From Pyronema omphalodes (Eukaryota > Ascomycota > Pezizomycetes > Pezizales > Pyronemataceae): a DNA stretch of 64,000 nucleotides. Location of the stretch: the NCBI GenBank assembly GCA_024516155.1, contig JAJJXM010000024.1:372001-436000 (forward strand), in the 5' to 3' direction. Below, piece by piece: positions 9,589-19,484 of this stretch (within the stretch, counting starts at the first letter, position 1; the number at the start of each line of letters is the position of its first letter). Position numbers and translations under genes: made by a program. The notes under the pieces were generated by a model, which saw nothing but the letters and a program-made list of their open reading frames with translations, was not told the origin of the DNA and did no database searches.

Positions 9589-10127
9589 TGTAACGGGACA
9601 GGCTCGAGGGAACGTCCAAGGTACGCAGTGTTCAGGACAGAGGGCAGGAACAGGAGCGTAGAGCAAGAGGAGGAGACACTGGGAGGAGGAGGCAGAGGTC
9701 AAGACGAAGACAAGGCTGGAGGAGGAGGAGTTGTCAAGGTAACTAGATTGCTAACTGGACAAGACGTTCTGTAAAGAAGAAAGAAAAGGAAACGGACAGA
9801 GCGGAGGGAGAGCCCTCCTTATATACACAAATCCTCCTAAGAACAACCCAAACCCTGACAGGGTTTTCAACCTAGCCAAGAACCTAAACAAAGAAGCCAA
9901 GAAACTAATGCATGTGATAACAATGTGACGCTTGTGCTGATGAAACGAACTAAGATAACTAAGACAGATAAGGAAGGTGATAAGGAAAGGATAGACTAGT
10001 GCGTTGCGGCTGCGAGGGTGGCTGTACTGGTGCTGACATATGATGTGGCGCAGCCCTGCGGCTGTGCTCTATGACTGTGCAGGCTGAGACAGTCCAGAAT
10101 ACGGGTGACAATGCTGGAGCCGTGACA
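9589..10127 (-). repeat. 5' LTR of Ty3 element 1
   Basis: This is about 539 bp, beginning TGTAACGGGA (compare TGTCAGGGAC in element 2) and most likely ending CCGTGACA at 10127. On the coding strand a clear TATA box GTATATAAGG lies at about 9817-9826. The right boundary rests on the TG...CA rule and on length, because the partner LTR is outside the window. Confidence 0.75.
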
Positions 10128-10505
10128 TTCTGTGGCTGCCAGGCGAGCAGACAGCTGTTCAAGCAGGGTCGAGCTGACCAGCGGCGAGGCTTGTGTGCCG
10201 ACTGCTGGGGCAGAGCGCAGTTCGTGTCCCATGGCAGACCCAAAGGCCGCGACGTGGGCTCGTTTTTTGACCGTGCTGGGGCACGAGGATAGAGGGCTGC
10301 TGGATGACCATCCAGAACCGGGCGTGGTACCTAGCGGCAAGTTCTTGCTCGCACGCGTAGGGGTGTCGGGGGCAGACGCGCCGAACACGTCGTCTGCGGA
10401 CGCTGGGGCGGGAGTGGACACTCTGGAGGAGTTGCTGCCGCTGAAAGTGCGCATTTCGGAGGTGAGGCCGAAGCGCGGAGGGGGGGGAGGCTTCATGGGA
10501 GCCAT
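10128..10505 (-). pseudogene. N-terminal fragment of a fungal gene cut by retrotransposon insertion
   Basis: From the ATG at 10505 an open frame of 126 residues leads into the LTR end at 10127. It starts with MAPMK and a five-proline run, continues Ser/Thr/Ala-rich and disordered, and becomes helical just before the break (STLLEQLSARLAATE). Beyond the break the frame reads LTR sequence. The rest of the gene should lie left of the window beyond the other LTR of element 1. GC content is higher than in the surrounding intergenic DNA, as expected for real coding sequence. I do not recognise the family. Confidence 0.5.
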
Positions 10506-10530
10506 GGGCCTCAGAGGTGGAATGTCGTGA

Positions 10531-12605
10531 AGCCGTGAGAATTCTCTCCGACTTCCCGATTTGGATAATTAAGCGAGAAACGTGGTGTTTTTCTAGCGTT
10601 GGTGTGGCGTGTTGCCTTTACAATTACCGTGCCTAGAGTCTCATCTCAGCTCCATAAATCGAGTGATCGAACATGTATCTTACTCATAAACGGTACAAGC
10701 AGTTCCATGATCCGGTCTCATCGATGATATGATATCGTTGCTGGTGGATCTTAGAATTCGCCAACGCCACGAGGGAATTATGACATACAACTGCTCTGAT
10801 ACATTCATGCAGGTTTCAACTGGGTATACCCCATAAGTACAGAGTTTACCGAATTGAACATCATCGCAATAGTAAACCTAATGCAATCAGCTATCATTAT
10901 TAAAAATGAAGAAGGTTTTATAGACGTACACCACCTCTTCGAGGTATTGTTGGCCAATCGTTACCGGAAGCTACCCCGGCATCGTTGACGGATATCAAAC
11001 GTGATGGAGCAGCCGCCACAGCAATGGCAAAGCCTGAAAAGATTATATGAATGAATCGCATACTTTGTCTGGAAAGTTTTGGGGAATGGTGGTGCTGTAG
11101 GTTAACGTTTTCCTGTAGAAAAGCGTGTATTGAGTGTAATATATAACTACGATACTAGTACTTTTGCTTTTTACTGCTCAAATGTATGTGGTTCACGGTA
11201 CGCAAAATTACACGGAACTATAATTGCAAGTACAACTACCAAAGCCTAGTTATATTGAAAAAAGAAAACATTCATCTGTTCTGAACTTTCGCCATTCGCT
11301 AGAGGACGAATGTTTCAATATTCCGAGCTTCAAGCTAAAAACCCTTTGTGCGCTGGTGAATCCGCGTATGGAGGTGCTTCTGCAAGTGACATTGTGTGAC
11401 TTTGATGGTGTGCTTGTGGTCAATTTCACGTAGGAATGATAATTACGTAATATAAGGAGCTGGGTAACCAAACAGAGATAAGATTTACAAAATAAAACTG
11501 GGAACTCCAAGGTAATGGAACTTATAGAACCGCCCAGCATTTTCCACATGTCCAGGGCGCGGTACGTTACACAATAGAGGGTATCAAAACTTTAAAGATA
11601 ATCAAAGCAGTCAGCCGATTACGTTTCATGTAAACATAAAGAGAGGCATCAGAACATCTACAGAGCTTAAAATCTTGAAAATAATATGATCAGCCAAGCT
11701 TGCGTGATGGCTGTGAAACGAGTACCAAATCCTGCTACCAAACGTACTGTCATGACGTTAACATGTTATACTCGAATAGTCATGATTCTGCCGAGGAACT
11801 TGGTGTGACACAAGAAGAGGAATAAACGAATGACACAATCATTCCTGCCAGCGCCTTCAACGCAGGGAACATTCCTGTCGATGTGTAAATCATTCACGTA
11901 GAAAGGTATACAATATATTGTATTTTGAGAATGTTGTTGGATCATCGAACTACAATTTAATAAGCTCCATCATTCACTTGATGTAGTTAAATGCAGTGCA
12001 AGTGTAATGGCAGCCACCAAGGTTTTGTAGCTTCAAAATTGACGTCATTAATAAGTCCATAAAAATAAGTGCATTGGACATCAGTTGAAATATCACAAGA
12101 TTAAAAGTTCGCTTTCTGTAGCATCTAATAGTCGATCATTGTCAATCATCTGATATCAGAGTGAGAGAATCCGAGCATATTTTCACGACACAAGGTGTAT
12201 TAAGAGGTATAAACAATTACCCCTTATCACATTTCGAGATACCCTCGCCCATTTCAGGAAACCGACCATATCTACCAGCTTCTAAATCTCATCCATTCCG
12301 AGAACGGGGGGTTTTGGGGTATCAAATGATCGCCATAGACGTTGTGAAAATTTATCGGGAAAGGCATCTCATCATTCAGCCTTTCTGTTCAATCAGTCAA
12401 GCATTGCCTTAATCAAATCGTATCTTACTGCTAATGTAGAGCCTCTGATGTATAACTGCACTTGTGTAATACAATGAGTATCATACATGCGTATCAGAGT
12501 CTTTATCCAAACCCTAGTAGCTACCTTCGTTTACTCATGGCATCTTGTAAACATTCCAGGCGTCCGAAAAATAGCGATGCCTCATGTTATCCCATGATAT
12601 TCCGG
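10531..12605. other. Long stretch without a gene; tail of a lost family A unit at about 12300-12605
   Basis: No supported coding frame is seen. The last 300 bases (GGGGTATCA..., the TAATGTAGAGCCTCTGATGTATAACT block, the TTTACTCATG block) match the DNA downstream of family A genes at about 13400-13610 and 20590-20825. This suggests that one more family A copy once lay here and decayed. Confidence 0.5.
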
Positions 12606-12615
12606 GTACAAATAA
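12606..12615 (+). promoter_or_regulatory. TATA-like box of family A gene 1
   Basis: GTACAAATAA lies 126 bases before the ATG and aligns with the TATAAATA boxes of genes 3 and 4, so this copy has a weakened box. Confidence 0.5.
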
Positions 12616-12731
12616 CAGCAATTCTTCACTGAAATATCAATCACTTCAAGTCAATATCTCAATACACTTCTTTCAGGTTACAACGTCGAATCACAAACGT
12701 TTTATCACTCTAGGACCAAACAAACTACACG

Positions 12732-13156
12732 ATGAAGAACCTTCTCTTGATGCTAGTCGCTGCTACTGCAGTCTTAGCCCGCCCTGGAGGTGGAGTTGGT
12801 ATGTATCCGTTTTCCTGGAACTGTTTTACTCAGATGCTAACAATCAAATAGCCGAGCCCGTTTCAGCCGATTCTCCCATCATTGCCAATGACATCATTCC
12901 AGGCAATTCTGCCGCAGCCGCTCAGGGTGCTCAGCCTGGCGCAATTCCCAGCGAAATACTCAGGTTGGGTGCGGATTTCCCATACGAAGTTAGATCTGCG
13001 GGACCAGATGGATACTGTTATGAGACAGGGTGCAGGATGGGCTACAACCAGAAAAATCATGTGCCCTGTATGCCCAAATGGGTGGACAAAGGACTGTTTG
13101 TGTGTTATTATTCATTTGGAAACATCTTTATGCGCCGTAAATGTTGTACGGTTTAA
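12732..13156 (+). CDS. Small secreted six-cysteine protein, family A copy 1
   Basis: Two exons, 12732-12798 and 12852-13156. The 53-nt intron has donor GTATGT, branch GCTAAC and acceptor ATAG, and is phase 1. The product is 123 aa. Residues 1-16 are a signal peptide (MKNLLLMLVAATAVLA), followed by a short Gly/Pro piece and an Ala/Ser/Pro-rich prodomain to about residue 60. The conserved block LGADFPYEVRSAGPDGYCYE comes next, then a C-terminal domain with spacing C-x4-C-x11-C-x11-C-x12-CC and the end CCTV. WVDKG is kept in three of the four copies. The start is fixed by the signal peptide and by copies 3 and 4. There is no known domain that I can name. Secretion is expected; function is unknown. 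Confidence 0.88.
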
Positions 13157-13948
13157 GTGGTGGTTATTTCGAAATGTTTCTGGGCTTATGTTTCGAATTT
13201 ATATGTAGTTCTCGTCAATTGAATTCAATAACATCGCTGTATTAGGGGTAGATAGAAGAATCCCAACACACCTATAGACTTGAGGCTATTTGCTCTCGAG
13301 CCTATAGAGTCCATTCCTATACAGCGATGGAAAGTACTCCAATGTTGCCCCTGAGGTTATCCATCGTGACAATTAATTCTCATTTTCGAAATTTGAATTT
13401 TGTAGGGTATCAGAAGATCGACATAGACATTGTGAAATGTATCGGAAAGATACCTCATTGATGATCCGTTCTGTTGGATTCGTACCAGGCTAGTGTGGAG
13501 CCTCTGATGTATAACTAAACTTTCGTAATACAATAAATATCACGTATGCGTACTGAAATATGTTTCCGAGTCCTAGCAGCTATTTTCCTTTACTCATGCG
13601 ATCCTCAAAACATTACAAATTAAGGGCCGAAGTGCGGCAATGGCTCATCGTATTCCATGGTATTCCGGGATCGGAATCCATTAACTATGACTATCCAGAT
13701 GGCAAAATTGAACAACCAAGGTCATTTAGCATTCTTGTCATCCAAGGAACTGCTCCAAGTAGGTTATGTCGTGAGGAATATGGGGTATCACTTTCTCACC
13801 CATGTTACAATGTCTGGAAGCCTAATCCGTCAAAAGAACAAGTGGAATGACCATTTTTGCACTGGATCTCCGGTGGTGCACGATCACTGTCCAGCAAGAA
13901 TGCTACAAGTGCATCGTCGAGTGACATCCTGACTTTTCAAAACTTAGG

Positions 13949-13956
13949 TATAAAAG
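13949..13956 (+). promoter_or_regulatory. TATA box of family A gene 2
   Basis: TATAAAAG lies 155 bases before the ATG at 14104. Confidence 0.6.
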
Positions 13957-14103
13957 CGGCAATCTGCATCAGCATACTTTGGAGTTGAAAGCAAGGGTTC
14001 AGTACACTTCCTACAGATTTCTTCTGCCTTAAACTCAGAAACCATCGCGCTCCTTGAATACAAGTCTTTCTTCTAAGAACTATATTCACCATCTTCCTAC
14101 GCA

Positions 14104-14563
14104 ATGAAAAGCCTTCTCTTTATGTTAATCGCAGCCAGTGTAGTTTTAGCCCACCCAGGAGGTGGAGTTTGTATGCACTCCTTTTCTTGGAGCCCCTTTA
14201 CTCTATGTTGACAGGGAAACAGCACAACCCGCTGCACCCGATTCTTCCATCATCTCCAACGAAGTGATTCCAGGCAATGCCGCCGGGGACGCTTTCTCTC
14301 CGGGTGAAGTTCAGGGTTCTGACATCGGTATTTCTGGTAATGACGGCATGCCCAGCAAGATGTTTAGATTGGGTCCAGACTTTCCATATGATGTCAGATT
14401 TGCGGGACCGGATGGATATTGTTATAAGTCAGATTGCCGTCCGGGTCTGACTGATAAAGAACATCCAAACTGTCTCCCAAAATGGGTGGATAAAGGGTTC
14501 TCCATTTGTTATGTGCAACATGGGTGTTGTGTGCACTGGCAGCGTCGTTGCTGCACTAGTTGA
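14104..14563 (+). CDS. Small secreted eight-cysteine protein, family A copy 2 (divergent)
   Basis: Exons 14104-14170 and 14223-14563. The intron donor is GTATGC. Of two possible acceptors only AAACAG keeps the frame. The product is 135 aa: signal peptide MKSLLFMLIAASVVLA, the HPGGGV junction, a longer prodomain with an added GEVQGSDIGISGNDG-like stretch, then LGPDFPYDVRFAGPDGYCY. Cysteine spacing is C-x4-C-x11-C-x11-C-x5-CC-x6-CC-TS. The total distance from the fourth cysteine to the last pair is still 13, so a vicinal pair has been added inside the last loop. It is the most diverged of the four copies, which suggests either age or diversifying change. Confidence 0.86.
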
Positions 14564-16258
14564 GTGGTTTTGAGGTTTCAGACGCTTCTGTCCTATGTAT
14601 TTAAAAGGTTATGAAAATACAGTAACCTGGATAAATGTAACTGTATACATCTATCATGAGGCCGTGATGTAAGGAGGTACTTGATTCCTTGGTTTTATCT
14701 GTGTCCCGTAACGAACTTGAGTTCTCTGACAATTTGAACAAACGTTTGTTCCCGCATAATTGGTCCGCCGGACAGTGCATTGTCATCGCGGTTGTGTAGA
14801 AGTAAAATCGGCGGTAACTTAGGCTTCCGGTATCGACTGACTCTTGTTGCAGAATTATCAAAACTATCGATTGAGGAGGGAGGAAAAATTAGGTGGCGGA
14901 GACATGTATTGAACGTGCGGGGTTGAGGTTGAGGCTGCCAAGAATGATTGTTCGACCGGGAAGGCAAGATCGATTCGATGAAGGGGTTGCTAAATAAGAC
15001 ATACAGTCTCCTTTTTACTGACTGTTACAGTTGCTCATATCTCAGTGTTTGTGTTTTCACTATTCTTCTTTACAACGTTTTCCTCAAGCCATGTTTTCCT
15101 CTCGTCGCATCCACAGGGCCACCGCCGTCCAGCTCGGCTCGTGAAGAACGCGTCACGCGTCTTTTCGTCTCTCGCCATTACGCGTTTTCTGCATCGGGTT
15201 ACAACACCACTCCGCTTTCCATCAAAAGCACGTGCTCGCGCGTCACCCCCTTGCAGGCGATTGTAAGCTAATGCGTGATCGTCCGAAACCGGAAGTACAA
15301 TCTTGGCGCTGTTGGGTGTCGTCGCGTTCTTGTTCAGCTTCGCGTTTCGCTTTGAACACAAGCTTCAAGGCATCTACGTCGTCTTCCGCGTATCATCTTC
15401 TTCATTGTTTCTAAAATGGGTTGAGCTGATGACCTTTCTTATGGCCCCCCTGTCGCTAAACGCCGCTTTTTTTTCTTTCTGTGTTTTCGAATGGAGGATG
15501 TGAAGGATTGGATTGAGCTGTCGAATCGATTTATGCTTGCCAGAGTCTCTAGCCTTTGGACATTACAGTCGTCATACTAAACGGTGTTGACATTTAGGTC
15601 GCAAGAATACATTGTAATGATTGGGTATAAAGCTGCCGCGGTGCCTGTAGTTTATTTTATCGAGGAGTATCTCTTATCGAAACACGGCTTACCACGACTA
15701 TGCCTTGAAGGGATCAAGAGGTCCATCCTAAGGTTACAAAAATGAAGTACCTGCATGACCAATTTGAAAAACCGGAAGATTATACCTCGATAAGTTTTCA
15801 TTCACAGTTTTCTCTATTTTCGATAGGACAGCATTATTTCAACCGAACCAGGCCGAGATTTACATAAATCAGAATTGTCAGGCATATATCGGAAGGGAAG
15901 AATGAGAATCTTATTTTATCCTGACACTTCAATAGTCTGGCAGACGAAACCATGACCTATGTCCGAGAATTCACTGAGGAAATTCACCGCACATGCATAC
16001 ATATTCAGAATTCCATTGACGGGGAATAATGTTTGAATTGTTATTATTTGCTTGATTGAAGTTTTCTCCTGAATATACTAGAAACAAATAACCCAACAAC
16101 ATCTCTGTCTCTAGCTACCCACACCCATAGACAAAGTGCCACCAAATGCAGTATTCCGGATAGCTCGATGTTTGTAGGTATAGACAATAATAAACCATAT
16201 CCATCCCCCACTTCAGTTTCTCAGCTCACCCACCGCCATAAACCTCCGGATTTCCATT
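14564..16258. other. Gap without a supported gene; contains one ACGCGT-rich repeat
   Basis: Apart from the diverged ACGCGT-rich repeat at about 15090-15300, nothing recognisable is seen. Open frames here on both strands lack homologues in the window. Confidence 0.5.
15090..15300 (+). repeat. ACGCGT-rich dispersed repeat, copy 1 (diverged)
   Basis: It shares the run CGTC/CATCCAC...GGCCACC...AACGCGTC...CTTTTCGTCTCTCG...TTTCTGC with the copies at 25.3, 27.1 and 34.7 kb. It contains ACGCGT three times within 40 bases. Confidence 0.5.
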
Positions 16259-16873
16259 TCAGTGCAACAATTCTTCATCCCTCATAGCCCGGACCATCTC
16301 CCTAGCCGCCTCAAGAAGCTCGAGGGTATCGACCTGCGCATCAGGGATACCTTGAACCAACTCTATCATCCGCTCCAAAGCATCCCGGGCCCGCAACTGC
16401 GCGCTTACAAGTCTACACCAGCGCCGATTCTCCTCAATCTGCATCTCCAAGAATCTGCGTTGTGCAGCCTGCAGCTCAACCGGGTCGTTGAAGTTAGAGA
16501 TGACCGGTGGGGTTCCAGAGTTAGAGGAGTTGTTGATTCCGCTGATATTGGACTGGGATTCAGACTCGGGATTGCCGATAGCGTAGTCGGAGTTGTGTTG
16601 AACGCCACCGGAGCCGAATCCTGGATTATTCAACTCCGCAGCAGTCTGGTGGTGGGAGTCGAGGCCGTCGTAGGTTGACTCGGAAGAGGAGGTGAGCACA
16701 TCGTCGCTGTTTGACACAGACGAGAATGGAGGATCAGGCTTCTCGGTAGCGTCGGTACTGCGGCGAGGTCTGAGACCGACAGTGAGCTCATGGGGAGGCA
16801 AGGGCAGGCTGAAAGCACGGCGCCGAGTGGTAGTGCCGTCACTCGGAGTGGAGTTGGTTTCGTCGGATGCCAT
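16259..16873 (-). CDS. Hypothetical protein with C-terminal coiled coil
   Basis: A single exon of 204 aa starting at the ATG at 16873. The N-terminal 125 residues are Ser/Thr/Asn-rich and disordered (GTTTRRRAFSLPLPPHEL near residue 14 is a plausible basic docking segment). From about residue 130 a long charged helix follows (ELQAAQRRFLEMQIEENRRW, then LRARDALERMIELV and LELLEAAREMVRAMRDEELLH). There is no signal peptide and no membrane span. It lies between family A copies 2 and 3 on the opposite strand. I do not recognise it; a soluble coiled-coil protein is the safe reading. Composition and codon use look like a real gene. Confidence 0.68.
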   Translation of the reverse strand: MASDETNSTPSDGTTTRRRAFSLPLPPHELTVGLRPRRSTDATEKPDPPFSSVSNSDDVLTSSSESTYDGLDSHHQTAAELNNPGFGSGGVQHNSDYAIGNPESESQSNISGINNSSNSGTPPVISNFNDPVELQAAQRRFLEMQIEENRRWCRLVSAQLRARDALERMIELVQGIPDAQVDTLELLEAAREMVRAMRDEELLH

Positions 16874-18362
16874 ATCTGCGGATGATACCTGGTTGCTGCA
16901 GATGATGCCTCGGTGTGGGACTGGTCGTCGAGTACCCCGGCGATGGAGGTGTCTGGGAGGTGGTGAAAGTCAAACCTGGACAAGAATTTACTGGCTGTCA
17001 TGAATTTTGTAGCGGCAGTCCTTGGGGGCCTTGTGAAGCAGATTGGACAACCTGAGGTTCATCAAGGACAAAAGGAGTGGGAATTGCGGGACACTATTTC
17101 TTAGCCTCTTCAGTTTATGGCTCTTTTTATTGGACTTTAAGACGTCTTTCTTCATTTCCGGCCCGGACTTGCACAATATCGTTATCGTAAACGTCGGGAC
17201 GTCGGACTATTACAATAGGAAAATGGCTTCTAGGAATTTGAGCATTTCTTTACACCTGTACAACGAAAAACAGCTGTTTAATGTCCAATATAGAAGATTA
17301 TTGTCTAGAGGTCTCTTACGGACCCATCAGACAATACGTAGTCTCATCATTGCCCATTTTACAAGGCAAAAACCTCCGATGTACCGATACAAATGCTCCT
17401 AGTATTACGCCATACCCAAGTTCATCGTTACACTGCCCACATTAAAGGGCCTAGAAATTTGCATCTGTTCGGGTTAGGATTACATAACGACATCTCTTGG
17501 GTTTCCTGACTCCAGAGTTCAGCGGCAACTACAGAGGTATCATTCAGTCCGAAGTTTGCTTACAAAATACACCGAAACTGGAAACAAGCTTGAAGCCTGT
17601 TTAATTTAAACAAAAAGTTGATCGTCAATAACATTCGTGTGTTCGATTTTATGCAACATATCAGAAAAACATCGAGGGACAGTTATAGTCACCGTCCCTG
17701 TATATCATGTCTAATGAAGCTTAAAACGAATGTTGCTGATGCTCCGTTTGCACCGCTTGAACTGGAGGCTGAATAAAGTTGTAGTTCGGATTGATACTGT
17801 TTGTATTATTACATTCCGCAGTGCTATTTACAATAATTGGCGACGGGGACAAACAGTATCTCAGCACGTAACATAATTTGCGTGTATTGAGTATCTACAA
17901 ATTATTATACAATGCACCAAGTAGAGTTTTTAATGTAACAAGAAGTTAAATTGAGTGAAGAATGGGTATATACGTCTTGCAAAATCGCGTCTCTTACTCT
18001 AGTGGCTATTACTAGCGATTTGGAAAATGCCAGACAACTACAATACAACGAATACGGCAATGTGATTCATGATGTTTGGGAAATTGGGATCGGCATACTA
18101 GGAACCCTAAAACTGAGTGATGATACCTATCTGTAACGAGCCGTTTACCAAGATATTCCTTGCAACCGAAATACCCAGCCACTGCATCCAAGGAATATCT
18201 CGAAGACGTTTTCCAGTACGAAGCTGCTTTTGACAGATATCATCATTTTCAGTTTTGGGGAAGAACCTGCAGATTAGGTTGCTGACTTTTGAGGGTCATT
18301 ATTCTTAATATTCAAAACATATTCAAATTGATACACCGGACGTTCATTATTACTGGTATGTT
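16874..18362. other. Intergenic DNA with no supported gene
   Basis: AT-rich DNA with scattered short frames only. From about 18290 it becomes the duplicated upstream region shared by family A genes 3 and 4. Confidence 0.5.
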
Positions 18363-18572
18363 GGATTCGAATTCGAATTTCTTAAACGGTCCCAACGTTA
18401 AGGTTATGCCGTATGCTACAGTATGTATACATTTCGAGGCTCTAGCGCGCTGTTACCTTAGAGTGACGCCGGGATCCGCCCCAGAGCGTCCATACTTTCT
18501 TGGGCCTGTTGCCGCCCTTCTTCCTGTAGGTTTTACTGCTCGTCGTTACATTTGGAGCCCTGTTTGCTCATG
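18363..18572 (-). repeat. Retroelement-like dispersed repeat, copy a (degenerate)
   Basis: Read on the minus strand it aligns over about 200 bases with the copies at 30.4 kb and 42.3 kb, including GGATCCC, CAAGGTAACAGC, the CTCGAAATG block and the near-palindrome AACCTTAACGTT. In-frame stops show decay. Confidence 0.7.
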
Positions 18573-18808
18573 ACTGGTATGTAAATAACTGCACGAAATA
18601 CGTTACACGATGAGGTATGATGGGTATCAATGTATCTGGTACGTACATCTTGATATGTTTCCGGGCGTAATGTCTATGTCACTGACATTCCCCATGTATC
18701 GCCTCAGTATCTGTTTTCGTACTACATTTTCGGGTACGCGTCAAAATAGTTTCTCCGGGTTGTGACGGGTGCATCACCGAGTGACGTTTGCATGATCCAG
18801 ACCATACG

Positions 18809-18816
18809 TATAAATA
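18809..18816 (+). promoter_or_regulatory. TATA box of family A gene 3
   Basis: TATAAATA lies 109 bases before the ATG and sits in a block (CATGATCCAGACCA...AACGGCAATCC) shared with gene 4. Confidence 0.68.
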
Positions 18817-18917
18817 ACGGCAATCCGTATCCGCAATATCAACCACTTCAAGTCAATACCTCAGTACCAATCCTTCAGACTACAACCTCAAATCACAAGC
18901 ACCAAACAAAGTACACA

Positions 18918-19357
18918 ATGAAGAACCTTCTCTTGATGCTAGTCGCTGCTACTGCCGTCTTAGCCAACCCTGCAGGTGGAGTTGGTACGTATCCATTTTC
19001 CTTGAACTATTATTCTCAGATGCTAACAATCAGACAGCTGAGCCCGTTTCGGCCGGTTCTCCCAGCATTGCCAATGACATCATTCCAGGCGATGCCCCTG
19101 CAGCCGCTCAGGGTGCTCAACCTGGCACTTCTGTCAATGGCGCAATTCCCAGCCAAATACTCGGATTGGGTGCGGATTTCCCATACGAGGTTAGAGCTGC
19201 GGGACCAGATGGATACTGTTATGAGACCGCCTGCAAGATTGGCTACGGCCAGGGACATCTTTACCCCTGCTTTCCCAAATGGGTGGATAAAGGACTGAGG
19301 TTGTGCTATTATTCATTTGGAAATGTCGTTATGCGGCGTAGATGTTGTACGGTTTAA
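18918..19357 (+). CDS. Small secreted six-cysteine protein, family A copy 3
   Basis: Exons 18918-18984 and 19038-19357. The 53-nt phase-1 intron has donor GTACGT, branch GCTAAC and acceptor ACAG. The product is 128 aa. Signal peptide MKNLLLMLVAATAVLA is identical to copy 1; then come NPAGGV, a prodomain of Ala/Pro/Gly, LGADFPYEVRAAGPDGYCYE and the cysteine domain C-x4-C-x11-C-x11-C-x12-CC-TV. It shares about 1 kb of upstream DNA with copy 4, so the duplication unit includes the promoter and co-regulation is likely. It differs from copy 1 mainly in the loop after the second cysteine and in the prodomain. Confidence 0.88.
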
Positions 19358-19484
19358 GTGGCGGTTATTTATCGAAACATTTTCTGGGCCTATGTTTCGA
19401 ATTTATATGTAGTTCTCGTCAATTGAATTCAATAACATCGCTGTATCAGGGGTAGATAGAACAACCCCAACTTCACCTATAGTG

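Larger units (their letters stand above)
1..10127 (-). mobile_element. Ty3-type LTR retrotransposon, element 1 (interrupted, runs off left edge)
   Basis: Element 1 is transcribed leftwards. Visible parts are the pol front half (1-1513), gag (1618-2760), the leader (2761-3010 plus 9420-9588) and the 5' LTR (9589 to about 10127). It is split by element 2, inserted between 3010 and 9420 with the 5-bp target ACAGG duplicated at both joints. Its right LTR resembles the element 2 LTR in start, TATA region and length but is clearly diverged, so it belongs to a sister family. The left LTR lies outside the window, so its own target duplication cannot be checked; the right flank reads TTCTG. No stop codon interrupts the visible pol frame. 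Confidence 0.88.

Noticed and set aside
15035..15361. Minus-strand 108-aa frame
   Set aside because: It falls inside the ACGCGT-rich repeat; the other copies of the repeat do not keep this frame.
16262..17003. Plus-strand frames of 138 and 103 aa
   Set aside because: They are antisense to the minus-strand gene at 16259-16873, whose frame has the better composition.
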